Assembly: GCA_016793325.1 (NCBI GenBank) | Contig: JAEUKI010000089.1 | Coordinates: 1-64,000 of the forward strand | Length of the DNA stretch: 64,000 nucleotides | From: Myxococcales bacterium | GTDB lineage: Bacteria > Myxococcota_A > Polyangia > Polyangiales > Ga0077539 | Reading direction: 5' to 3' | Shown here: positions 1 through 8,955 of the stretch, one piece after another | Layout of the letters: the number at the start of each line of letters is the position of its first letter | Numbering within the stretch: the first letter of the stretch is position 1 | Program-made: the position numbers and the translations under genes | The notes under the pieces: generated by a model | The model's database searches: none | What the model was told of the DNA's origin: nothing | What the model saw: only the letters and a program-made list of their open reading frames with translations

Positions 1-1920
1 GGGCAGGTACACGATGATGCGCCCGTAGCCCGAGTAGATCCCGAAGCCCGATCCCGTCCACGCCAACGCGCGCGAGAGCATCACGGACGTGCCAGAGAAC
101 ATCCCCGACGAGTTGAGCGCGCGAAGCTGCGTGATCGTCGCCGTTCCGCCGAACGTCGGAGCGTTGCCCGCGGCGTCCGCGAACGCGTACGCCACGCTCC
201 CGCGCAGGTCCGACGCCAAGAGCTCGATCACCGCCGCAGGGCTCACCCTCGTCACGGTCGAGATGTCGCCCGCTGGCAAGAACACCGTCGAGCTGTCGCC
301 AGAGTAGAAGACGCTCGACGAGGTCACCGCGAGGCCGCTGCCCTGATCGCCAGCGCCCGCGGTGAAATCGTCGACCGCCGGAGACAGTCGGCACATCGTC
401 GTGTCGATCGACATCGTCGTGATGCGGAAGCTCGGGTCCGGAGCGCACACGCCGAGCACGCACGACTCGCCCGAGGCGCAACGCGTGCCGCACGCGCCGC
501 AGTTGGCGCTGTCGAGCTGCGTGTTGGTGCACGTCCCCGAGGCGCCGCAGCGCACCTGGCCCGCGGAGCAAGCCGCGACGCACGCGCCGTTGACGCACGT
601 TCGATCCGCGGAGCACGCGTTGCCGCAGCGACCGCAGTGGTTGTTGGACGAGCGCGGGTCCGTGCAGACGCTGCCGCACTGCAAGCTCGGCGGAGTGCAT
701 CCGCCGTCGACCATCGCCAACGTCTGGCACATTCCGGCGACGCACGTGGTGCCCGCGGCGCACGTCCTGCCGCACATCCCGCAGTTGCTGTTGTCGCTCG
801 AGACGTCGGCGCAGCTCGCCCCGCACATCATCGTGCCAGCGCCGCACGTCGTGGTGCACATGCCGCCGCTGCAGAAGCTGCCCGCGGCGCACGCCGTCCC
901 GCACATCCCGCAGTTGGCCGGGTCCGCGCTCGTGTCGACGCAGCGCGAGCCGCACAGAAGGTTGCCCATCACGCACTGGGTGACGCACATCCCGCTCGAG
1001 CACACTTGCCCCGCGGTGCACGCGCGGCCGCAGGCGCCGCAGTTGGCTCCGTCCGCGTTGGTGTCCACGCAACGATCGCCGCACGGGGTCTGCCCTGCGG
1101 GGCAGCGCGTGGTGCACGCGCCGGCTACGCACACCTGCGAGCCGCGGCAAGCGATGCCGCACCCGCCGCAGTTTTGCGGGTTATTTTGCAGATCGACGCA
1201 CGATCCCGCGCACGCGGTCTGTCCGCTCGGGCAGCCCGTTCGACACGCGCCCATCGAGCACGTCTGCACGCTCGTGCACGCCGTGCCACAGGCACCACAA
1301 TTCATCGGGTCGGTCTGGACGTCGACGCAGCTGCTGCCGCACACGGTCTGCATCGCGCCGCAGCTCGTGCGGCACATCCCCGCGGAGCACACTTGCCCTG
1401 CGGCGCAGCGCGTTCCACAGGCGCCGCAGTGGTTGACGTCCGTGCGCGTGTCGACGCAGAGCTCGGGCGCTCCAGCGTCCGCGCCTGCCGCGGAGCACCG
1501 CGTGAGGCTCGCCGCGCACGTGACGCCGCAGGTCCCCATCGAGCACACCTGCCCGGCGGCGCACGCGTTGCCGCAGGCGCCGCAGTGGGCGTTGTTGTTC
1601 GTGGTGGTGACGCACATTCCCCCGCAATTTTGCTGGCCCGGAGGGCAGCTCGGCGCGCACGCGCCCATCGAACAGACGGACGCGCCGACGCACGCGTTGC
1701 CGCACGCGCCGCAGTTTCGTGGGTCGGACGCGACGTCGATGCAGCGGCCGCCGCAGCGCATCTCTCCGCTCGGACAGCTGACGGTCGCGTCGATCGACGC
1801 GCCGGTGTCGTTGACGCCGGAGTCTTCCGTCGGGACAACTGGCGGCGAACACGCAGCCAGCAATGCAAAACATCCCGCCAAGGCGAATGCGCGCGCGGGA
1901 GAAAACAGGGTTTGCTTCAT
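1..1920 (-). CDS. Cys-rich repeat lipoprotein, partial (runs off left edge)
   Basis: The frame is open from an ATG at 1920 to base 1, so the C-terminus lies outside the window. The N-terminus is a lipoprotein signal peptide with lipobox LLAAC (Cys24), followed by a short Asp/Ser/Gly linker. About eleven Cys-rich units of roughly 30 residues follow, each built around patterns such as CGACGNAC, GQVCSMGAC and CGGxC. This pattern is common in secreted myxobacterial proteins and probably forms many disulfides. Past the repeats, towards base 1, is a Cys-poor domain rich in Gly, Ser, Thr and aromatic residues. The protein should sit on the cell surface or in the periplasm; its function is unknown. 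It is divergent from the PUFA synthase genes and shares their 160-bp upstream spacer. Confidence 0.85.
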   Translation of the reverse strand, partial: MKQTLFSPARAFALAGCFALLAACSPPVVPTEDSGVNDTGASIDATVSCPSGEMRCGGRCIDVASDPRNCGACGNACVGASVCSMGACAPSCPPGQQNCGGMCVTTTNNNAHCGACGNACAAGQVCSMGTCGVTCAASLTRCSAAGADAGAPELCVDTRTDVNHCGACGTRCAAGQVCSAGMCRTSCGAMQTVCGSSCVDVQTDPMNCGACGTACTSVQTCSMGACRTGCPSGQTACAGSCVDLQNNPQNCGGCGIACRGSQVCVAGACTTRCPAGQTPCGDRCVDTNADGANCGACGRACTAGQVCSSGMCVTQCVMGNLLCGSRCVDTSADPANCGMCGTACAAGSFCSGGMCTTTCGAGTMMCGASCADVSSDNSNCGMCGRTCAAGTTCVAGMCQTLAMVDGGCTPPSLQCGSVCTDPRSSNNHCGRCGNACSADRTCVNGACVAACSAGQVRCGASGTCTNTQLDSANCGACGTRCASGESCVLGVCAPDPSFRITTMSIDTTMCRLSPAVDDFTAGAGDQGSGLAVTSSSVFYSGDSSTVFLPAGDISTVTRVSPAAVIELLASDLRGSVAYAFADAAGNAPTFGGTATITQLRALNSSGMFSGTSVMLSRALAWTGSGFGIYSGYGRIIVYLP

Positions 1921-2017
1921 GGGGACGCTCGTTGCCAAAGCGTACCACCGACGCCCCTGTCCGAGGTCCTGCCCTTCGCCGCAGCGTGTCAGAAACAGCG
2001 GGCGAAATGCAGAGGAG

Positions 2018-2058
2018 TTTCACCTCGTGGTGACACAACGGTGACCGTGAGGGTGACC
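2018..2058 (+). promoter_or_regulatory. Repeated GGTGAC half-sites upstream of pfa2
   Basis: Three direct GGTGAC words start at 2029, 2040 and 2052, that is 11 and 12 bp apart, near one helical turn. The first is also the right half of an inverted repeat, TCACC-TCGT-GGTGA (2020-2033). The cluster ends about 23 bp before the pfa2 start and lies between divergent genes. It could be a regulator-binding region; that is inference from repetition and position only. Confidence 0.35.
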
Positions 2059-2080
2059 GCCCCAGTGATACCAACGGAGC

Positions 2081-5000
2081 ATGCAGAGAAAGCAGGTTCC
2101 GATCGCGGTTGTTGGCATGAGCGCGCTGTTTGCGGGCTCGAGCGCGACGGACGGCGCCCACGGATTCTGGCGCGACATCATGGCTGGCCGCGACCTGATC
2201 ACGGACGTCCCCGCGTCGCACTGGCTCATCGAGGACTACTACGACGCCGACCCCAAGGCGCCTGACAAAACCTACGCCAAGCGCGGAGCGTTCATCCAGC
2301 CGACGACGTTCGATCCGATGGCGTTCGGGGTTCCGCCGAACATTGTTCCGGCGACGGACACGGCGCAGCTGTTGGCGCTGATCGTCGCGCAGAAGGTCCT
2401 CGAGGACGCGGCCCGCTCGCAGTTTCGCGAAATCGACCGCGAGAAGATGTCGATTATCCTCGGGGTCACCTCGGCGCAAGAGCTCATGCTCGCGATGGCT
2501 TCGCGGCTGCAGCGACCCGTGTGGGTGCGCGCTTTGCGCGAGTGCGGGATGCCCGAAGACGAAGTGCAGCGGGCCTGCGACAAGATCTCGAGCAACTACA
2601 CCCCGTGGCAAGAAGCGACCTTTCCGGGCCTGCTCGGCAACGTCGTCGCGGGGCGCATCGCCAACCGCTTCGACCTCCGCGGAACCAACGCCGTCACCGA
2701 CGCCGCGTGCGCGAGCGCGCTCGCCGCGCTCTCGATGGCGATGGCCGAGCTCAGCACGGGTCAGAGCGACGTCGTGATCGCCGGCGGCGTCGACACGATG
2801 AACGACATCTCGATGTACGTCTGCTTCAGCAAGACGCCGGCGCTCTCGCCCACGGGCGACTGCCGTCCCTTCAGCGACGCCGCAGACGGAACGATGTTGG
2901 GCGAAGGCCTCGCCATGCTCGCCCTCAAGCGACTCGAAGACGCCGAGCGCGACGGCGACCATGTGTACGCAGTGCTCACCGGCATCGGGACCTCCAGCGA
3001 CGGCCGCGGCCCGAGCGTCTACGCCCCGCTGCCCGCAGGACAAGCGAGGGCCCTTCGCCGCGCGTACGAAGTCGCTGGCTACAGCCCCGAGACCGTCGAG
3101 CTCGTCGAAGCGCACGGAACGGGTACCAAGGCCGGCGACGCCGCCGAGTTCGAGGGACTTCGCACGGTCTTCAGCGAGGCCAACGCAGACACCAAACAAT
3201 GGTGCGCGCTCGGGAGCGTGAAGTCGCAAATCGGCCATACCAAGGCGTCCGCAGGCGCCGCGGGGCTCTTCAAAGCCGTGATGGCGCTGCACCACAAAGT
3301 GCTCCCGCCCACGATCAAGGTCGATCGGCCCAACCCGAAGATCGAGATCGAGAAGAGCCCGTTCTACTTGAATACACGCACACGACCGTGGATCCGCAAC
3401 GGGGCTCACCCCAGGCGCGCGGGCGTGTCTTCGTTCGGCTTCGGCGGCAGCAATTTTCACGTCACGGTCCAAGAGTTCGTCCCGAGCGCGGGCAGCACCG
3501 CGAGGACCGCGTGGCGCGTTCGCTCGGCGCCGACCGAGCTCGTGGCGCTCTCGGCGCGCACGCCTGCAGAGCTCGTTTCGTCCGTGAAATCACTGATCGA
3601 AACGATGGGCTCCAAGCCGCTCGCCGACGTCGCTCGGGTGAGCCAGCTCCGCTTCGACCCGTCCCTCGACGCGCGGGCCGGCGTCGTGGCGACGGACACG
3701 AAGGACCTCGCGACGAAGCTCTCGCAGTTGGCGGCGCACTTGGAGAAGAGCCCGACTGCTTCGTTGGAGGTCCCGTCGGGGATCTTCTACGCGTGCGGCG
3801 AGGCGCCCGGAGACGTGGCGTTTCTGTTTCCCGGTCAGGGGTCGCAGTACGTGGGGATGGGCGCGGAGCTCGCGATCGAGCGCGACGAAGCGCGCGCCAT
3901 GTGGGACCGCGCTGCGAATCGCACGTTCGACGGCCGCGCGGTGCACGAGCTCGTCTTCGCGCGCCCCGTGTTCAGCGACGAAGCGCGCGAAGCACAGCAC
4001 AAAGAGCTCACGGCGACCGAGTGGGCCCAGCCCGCGATCGGGCTCGCGAGCGTCGCCACGATGAACACCCTCGCGGCGCTGGGGATCAAGCCCGCGTGCA
4101 CCGCGGGGCACTCGTACGGAGAGCTCACGGCGCTCTATTGCGCGGGCTCGCTGGATTTCGAGGGATTTCTCAGCGCGTCTCGCCGTCGCGGCGAGCTCAT
4201 GCGCGACGCGGCGAAGACGCCGGGCTCGATGACCGCGGTCGTTCACGACGTCGCGGCGGTGCGCGCGTTCTTGAAAGAGTGGGCCATCGCGGACGTCGTC
4301 GTGGCCAACCACAACGCGCCCACCCAGGTCGTCCTGTCCGGGACCACCGCGGGAATCGAAGCGGTCGAGAAGAAGCTCGCCGAGCGCGGGATCACCGCGA
4401 AGCGCTTGCCTGTGGCCACGGCGTTTCACTCGAGCGTGGTGTCCGCGTCCAGCGCTCCGTTCGGCGCGTTTCTCGCGAGCGTCCCTGTGAAGAGCCCCGC
4501 GATCCCCGTCATCGGTGACGCGGACGCAGACCCGTACCCCGGCGAGCAAGACGCGATTCGTCAGCGGCTCGCCTCGCAGCTCGCGCTTCCCGTGCGCTTC
4601 GTCGACGTGATCGAGGCGATGTACGCCCGCGGCGCGCGGACGTTCGTCGAAGTGGGCCCGGGCTCGGTGCTCACGGACCTCGTGGGGCGCATTCTCTCTG
4701 GCCGCGCCCACCGCGCGATCGCCACCGACCGCAAGGGAAAGCACGGGCTCACCTCGCTCAACGAGGCGCTCGGCAAGCTCGCGGTCGCGGGCGTGAAGGT
4801 GGACTTCGCTCCATTGTGGACTGCGTATGAAGACCGCACCGAGGTCGCGCCGAAGAAGAAGGCCGCGCTCGAGCTGCAGATCACCGGCAGCAACTACGGC
4901 AAGCCCTATCCCCCGCCCGGCGGCGCGAGCGCGCTGCCCAAGCCCAACCCCGCGCGCCCCGCGGTCGCAGCGCCCACGAATTCAACGGCGCCCGCGGCAA

Positions 5001-8000
5001 CGCCCACGAGCGCGACGGCCCCCGCTGCGAAGGCCACTGCCACGAGCGCGAGCGCGAGCGCGACAAGCCACGCTGCGCCTGCGCCGAGCGCGGCGCCCGC
5101 ATCGAGTCCCACGAAATCAACTCACGCGACGAACGGCAAGACCAACGGCGTCGCGATTGCCTCTGCTCAACCCCCTGTCCGCAACGGAACTGCCATGACC
5201 CAAGGCCCGAACAACAAGCCCGCCCTCGCCCCCTCGGACAACGTTCAACTCGCGTGGGTTCGCGCGTACCAAGAAGCGCAGCGACAGACGATCGAAGCGC
5301 ACGCGTCCTACCAGCGCGCGATGGCCGAGACGCAGGTCGCGTTTCTCGACATGGCCAAGTCGAGCTTCAACGGCCTCGCCGCGATCTTGTCGGGTCAACC
5401 TGTGGTCGTGACCGAGACGAGCGCGCCCGTCGCGCTGCCCGCGCCGACCGTGATCACCACGCCCGCGCCCGCCCCCGTGGTGTACGCAGCGCCCGCGCCC
5501 GTGGTGCACAGCGCGCCTGCGCCTGTCGTTCACGTCGCGCCTGCGCCTGCGCCGGTGGTTCACGCAGCGCCTGCGCCTGCGCCGGTAGCGGCCCCCGTCG
5601 CGGCTCCCGCGCCCGTCGCAGCGAAGCCCGCGGCGGCCCCTGCGGCGTCTTCTTCGGGCGTCGATCTCGAAAAGGTGATGCTCGAGGTCGTCAGCGAAAA
5701 GACTGGGTATCCCGCAGAGATGCTCGGGATGCAGATGGAGCTCGAGGCGGACCTCGGGATCGACTCGATCAAGCGCGTCGAGATTCTTTCGGCGATGCGC
5801 GCGCGCGTCCCCAACTTGCCCGAAGTGAAGCCCAACGAGCTCGCGCAGCTCCGGTCGCTCGGGCAGATCGTTGATTACATGCGCGAGCGCTCGGGTGGAG
5901 CGAGCGCGCCTGCGGCAGCCACCACGGCGGCTCCCGTTGCGGCAGCGGCGCCGGTTGCGCCGAGCGCGCCTGCACCGGCGTCTTCTGGGGTCGACCTCGA
6001 GAAGGTGATGCTCGAGGTCGTCAGCGAAAAGACTGGGTATCCCGCGGAGATGCTCGGGATGCAGATGGAGCTCGAGGCGGACCTCGGGATCGACTCGATC
6101 AAGCGCGTCGAGATCCTTTCGGCGATGCGCGCGCGCGTCCCCAACTTGCCCGAGGTGAAGCCCAACGAGCTCGCGCAGCTCCGCTCGCTCGGACAGATCG
6201 TTGATTACATGCGCGGCCGGTCCGGCGGTGACTCGGCGACGAGCGTTCCCTCGTCGGCGGCGACCCGTTTATCGGTCAGCGCGCCCGAGCGCGTGCCCAA
6301 ACGCAAGGCCCCGATGGTGGGTCGATTTGCGGTTCGTATGAATTCATGTGCCCCTGTCGGCCTCGCGATCCGCGGGCTGTACGCGGGCGGCCGCGTGGTG
6401 ATCACCGACGACCAGACCGGCGTCGGTGAAGCCCTCGTGCGCGAGCTCGCGACGCGCTCGGTGCGCGCCGAGCTGTGCGCCGAGGGAGCAGCGCCCGAGG
6501 ACACCGACGTGCTCGTGTGCCTCGCGGGCCTGCGCGCCGCGAGCTCGATCGACGAGGCCATCGCGTGCAATCGCGCGGCGTTTTCGTCGGTCAAATCCGT
6601 GGCAAAGCGCTTCGCCGACAAGGGCGGAACGCTCGTCACCGTGCAAGACACCGGCGGTGACTTCGGCCTCTCGGGGCGCGAGCCCCTTCGCGCGTGGCTC
6701 GGGGGCGTCTCGGCGCTCGCGAGGACGTGCGCGCAAGAGTGGCCGAACGCGACGGTGGCAGCGATCGACGTGCACCGCGCGGGTCGTGACGCGACCGCCG
6801 TGGCGCGAGCGATCGCGGACGAGCTCGTGTACGGCGCGGGACAACGCGAAGTGGGCCTCGCTGCGGACGGCGGGCGATTTGCCGTTCAATCCGTCGAAGC
6901 GCCGTTGCCCGAAGAGGGGACGCCCTCGCTCCCCGAAGGCTCGGTGGTGGTCGCGACCGGCGGCGCGCGCGGCGTGACCGCGTCGTGCTTGATCGCCCTC
7001 GCGAGCGCTCGGCCCGTGAAGATCGCGCTGCTCGGTCGCACGGCGCTCGAGGACGAGCCCGCGTGGGCGACAGGACACAAGGACGAGATCGCGCTCAAGC
7101 GCGCGTTCATGATCGACGCGCAGAAGCGCGGCGCGAAGGTGACGCCCGTCCAAGCGGGACAAGCCGCGGCCAAGGTCCTCGCCAACCGCGAGGTGCGCCA
7201 GACGATGGACGCGATCACAGCCGCGGGATCGTCGGTGAAGTACCTCGCGACGGACGTGCAAAACGCGACCGTGCTCCGCGCGGCGCTCGACGAAGTGCGC
7301 GCGGCGTGGGGGCCGGTGCACGCGATCGTTCACGGCGCGGGCGTGCTCGCGGACAAGCTGGTCGTCGACAAGACGCAAGAGCAGTTCGACCGCGTGTTCG
7401 ACACGAAGGTGTCCGCGCTGAAGACCTTGCTCGAAGCGACCGCCAGCGATCCATTGCGGGCGATCTGCAACTTCTCGTCGGTCGCAGCCCGCACAGGAAA
7501 CACAGGCCAATCGGACTACGCGATGGCCAACGAGGTGCTCAACCTCGTCGCGAGCGCCGAGCGCGCGCGGCGCGGGGGCGCGTGTGTCGTGCGCTCGCTC
7601 GGCTGGGGCCCGTGGGCCGGGGGAATGGTCACGCCCGAGCTCGCGCAGCACTTCGAGAAGATGCGCGTTCCGTTGATCGCGATCGACGCGGGCGCGGACG
7701 CTTTTGTGCGCGAGCTCAACCGCGAGGGCGACGACGGGCACGTGGTGCTCGGCGGCGCTCCCGGAACAGGTTCGCTCGGGAGCGACTCGGACAAGCCCGT
7801 CGTGTGCGAAGTGCTCCCGAGCGCGAGCACGCACGAGTACCTGCAAGATCACGCGATCGCGGGCGTCGTGGTCGTCCCCGTGGTGATGGCCCTCGAGTGG
7901 ATCCAGCGCGCGGCCAGGGCGCTCTCGCCCGAGCGCGTCGTCCGCGGCCTTCGCGCGGTCAAGGTCCTGAGCGGGATCAAGCTCGAGCGCTTTCACGCGG

Positions 8001-8608
8001 GCGGAGATCGCTTGGTCCTCACCGCGAAGAAGCTCTCGAACGGAACGGGAATCGTCGCGCAGGTTGAATTGAGGGGCCGCAACGATCGCCTGCACTACAG
8101 CGCGCAGGTCGAGCTCGGGGCGCCGCTCGAGACCGCGGGTCCTGCCGCGCCGTCCCCGGGCGCGAGCCTCGAGCCGATCGACGGCCCTGTGTACGACGGC
8201 TTCGCGTTGTTTCACGGCGATCGATTTCGTGTGCTCTCGCGCGTGGACGGCTCGGCGAAGTCTGGCGCGAGCGCGGTCGTGACGGGTCTGCGCGAGCGAG
8301 GGTGGCGCGACGAGCCGTGGCAGTGGGACGTCGCGACGATGGACGGAGCGCTGCAGCTCGCGGTGCTCTGGGCCAAGCGCGCGCTCGGCGGAGCGACGTT
8401 GCCGATGGCGATCGGCGCGGTGGACGTGTACGCGAACGGCGCGATCACGAGCCCCGTGCGCTGCGTGGTGGCGGGGCGATCTGCCGGTGATTCGCGCGCG
8501 GTGAGCGACGTGTTCGTCGTCGACGAGCGCGGAGCGACGATCGTTCAACTGAGCGGCGTCGAGACGATCCTGCGCCCCGACGCGCCTCAGGCGACGGTCC
8601 AAGGGTGA
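2081..8608 (+). CDS. pfa2: PUFA synthase subunit: KS-MAT-ACP-ACP-KR-DH
   Basis: This 2175-residue multidomain polyketide-type synthase corresponds to PfaA of marine bacteria and Pfa2 of myxobacteria. It would elongate acyl chains with malonyl units. The ketosynthase (about 5-455) keeps Cys210, His345 and His386. The malonyl transferase (about 580-880) has GHSYGE with Ser678 and His783. A long Ala/Pro linker leads to two tandem acyl carrier domains with phosphopantetheine serines at 1229 and 1339 (GIDSIKR). The ketoreductase has the TGGARGV nucleotide loop near 1627 and Tyr1813 in YAMAN. The C-terminal polyketide-type dehydratase has HxxxGxxxxP at His1924 and DxxxQ at Asp2088. Two carrier domains is few compared with the five or more of many marine PfaA proteins. 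GGAG lies only 3 nt before the ATG, so the start is likely but not certain. Confidence 0.95.
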   Translation: MQRKQVPIAVVGMSALFAGSSATDGAHGFWRDIMAGRDLITDVPASHWLIEDYYDADPKAPDKTYAKRGAFIQPTTFDPMAFGVPPNIVPATDTAQLLALIVAQKVLEDAARSQFREIDREKMSIILGVTSAQELMLAMASRLQRPVWVRALRECGMPEDEVQRACDKISSNYTPWQEATFPGLLGNVVAGRIANRFDLRGTNAVTDAACASALAALSMAMAELSTGQSDVVIAGGVDTMNDISMYVCFSKTPALSPTGDCRPFSDAADGTMLGEGLAMLALKRLEDAERDGDHVYAVLTGIGTSSDGRGPSVYAPLPAGQARALRRAYEVAGYSPETVELVEAHGTGTKAGDAAEFEGLRTVFSEANADTKQWCALGSVKSQIGHTKASAGAAGLFKAVMALHHKVLPPTIKVDRPNPKIEIEKSPFYLNTRTRPWIRNGAHPRRAGVSSFGFGGSNFHVTVQEFVPSAGSTARTAWRVRSAPTELVALSARTPAELVSSVKSLIETMGSKPLADVARVSQLRFDPSLDARAGVVATDTKDLATKLSQLAAHLEKSPTASLEVPSGIFYACGEAPGDVAFLFPGQGSQYVGMGAELAIERDEARAMWDRAANRTFDGRAVHELVFARPVFSDEAREAQHKELTATEWAQPAIGLASVATMNTLAALGIKPACTAGHSYGELTALYCAGSLDFEGFLSASRRRGELMRDAAKTPGSMTAVVHDVAAVRAFLKEWAIADVVVANHNAPTQVVLSGTTAGIEAVEKKLAERGITAKRLPVATAFHSSVVSASSAPFGAFLASVPVKSPAIPVIGDADADPYPGEQDAIRQRLASQLALPVRFVDVIEAMYARGARTFVEVGPGSVLTDLVGRILSGRAHRAIATDRKGKHGLTSLNEALGKLAVAGVKVDFAPLWTAYEDRTEVAPKKKAALELQITGSNYGKPYPPPGGASALPKPNPARPAVAAPTNSTAPAATPTSATAPAAKATATSASASATSHAAPAPSAAPASSPTKSTHATNGKTNGVAIASAQPPVRNGTAMTQGPNNKPALAPSDNVQLAWVRAYQEAQRQTIEAHASYQRAMAETQVAFLDMAKSSFNGLAAILSGQPVVVTETSAPVALPAPTVITTPAPAPVVYAAPAPVVHSAPAPVVHVAPAPAPVVHAAPAPAPVAAPVAAPAPVAAKPAAAPAASSSGVDLEKVMLEVVSEKTGYPAEMLGMQMELEADLGIDSIKRVEILSAMRARVPNLPEVKPNELAQLRSLGQIVDYMRERSGGASAPAAATTAAPVAAAAPVAPSAPAPASSGVDLEKVMLEVVSEKTGYPAEMLGMQMELEADLGIDSIKRVEILSAMRARVPNLPEVKPNELAQLRSLGQIVDYMRGRSGGDSATSVPSSAATRLSVSAPERVPKRKAPMVGRFAVRMNSCAPVGLAIRGLYAGGRVVITDDQTGVGEALVRELATRSVRAELCAEGAAPEDTDVLVCLAGLRAASSIDEAIACNRAAFSSVKSVAKRFADKGGTLVTVQDTGGDFGLSGREPLRAWLGGVSALARTCAQEWPNATVAAIDVHRAGRDATAVARAIADELVYGAGQREVGLAADGGRFAVQSVEAPLPEEGTPSLPEGSVVVATGGARGVTASCLIALASARPVKIALLGRTALEDEPAWATGHKDEIALKRAFMIDAQKRGAKVTPVQAGQAAAKVLANREVRQTMDAITAAGSSVKYLATDVQNATVLRAALDEVRAAWGPVHAIVHGAGVLADKLVVDKTQEQFDRVFDTKVSALKTLLEATASDPLRAICNFSSVAARTGNTGQSDYAMANEVLNLVASAERARRGGACVVRSLGWGPWAGGMVTPELAQHFEKMRVPLIAIDAGADAFVRELNREGDDGHVVLGGAPGTGSLGSDSDKPVVCEVLPSASTHEYLQDHAIAGVVVVPVVMALEWIQRAARALSPERVVRGLRAVKVLSGIKLERFHAGGDRLVLTAKKLSNGTGIVAQVELRGRNDRLHYSAQVELGAPLETAGPAAPSPGASLEPIDGPVYDGFALFHGDRFRVLSRVDGSAKSGASAVVTGLRERGWRDEPWQWDVATMDGALQLAVLWAKRALGGATLPMAIGAVDVYANGAITSPVRCVVAGRSAGDSRAVSDVFVVDERGATIVQLSGVETILRPDAPQATVQG
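5672..6215 (+). repeat. Near-identical tandem duplication encoding the two ACP domains of pfa2
   Basis: Bases 5672-5885 recur at 6002-6215 with an offset of exactly 330 bp (110 codons). By eye only about five base changes separate them, all but the last few residues being identical at protein level. Between the copies lies an Ala/Pro linker. The near identity points to recent duplication or gene conversion. Confidence 0.9.
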
Positions 8609-8628
8609 GCGTTCGGGGCCACCACACG

Positions 8629-8871
8629 CGCTGCCGCGCGGAGCCGGCCCCCACCCGGCGCTGCCGCGCGCCCCGCCCCCGCCTGAACGGCAGGGGCGGA
8701 GCTTGGTTTTATGTGTTTGTAATTGTGTGGCGATCGCGTGGTGGGGCTCGTCTCTCGACTCGCATTTCGCCTGGAATTTCGCTGGCACCATGCGAAGCCG
8801 CCGCCCCTGCCGTTCAGGCGGGGGCGGGGCGCGCGGCAGCGCCGGGTGGGGGCCGGCTCCGCGCGGCAGCG
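8629..8871. repeat. Long palindromic element, copy 1
   Basis: Arms 8629-8699 and 8801-8871 are perfect inverted repeats of 71 bp around a 101-bp core. It starts 20 bp after the pfa2 stop and occupies most of the 347-bp spacer before pfa3; the remainder (8872-8955) shows no clear promoter. The arms contain the GC-rich word CCTGAACGGCAGGGGCGG shared with the copies at 16773 and 31346. The core is related to the others (for example near the right arm) but more diverged. Transcribed, it would form a very strong hairpin, so it could attenuate or terminate transcription between pfa2 and pfa3. It reads best as a miniature mobile or REP-like element. Confidence 0.85.
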
Positions 8872-8955
8872 CCGGGTGGGGGCCGCTCCGCGCCGCCGCG
8901 CCGCACACCGCCATTCTCCCACTGAATTCTCTACCCATTTGCACTCCGTTCACCC

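Noticed and set aside
362..2265. Long plus-strand open frames rich in His, Pro and Arg
   Set aside because: They are antisense shadows of the Cys-rich lipoprotein gene; the minus strand gives a signal peptide and ordered repeats.
8629..8871. Palindromic element as a CRISPR or tRNA-type RNA gene
   Set aside because: There is no spacer-repeat periodicity and no tRNA cloverleaf; it is one inverted repeat shared by three spacers.
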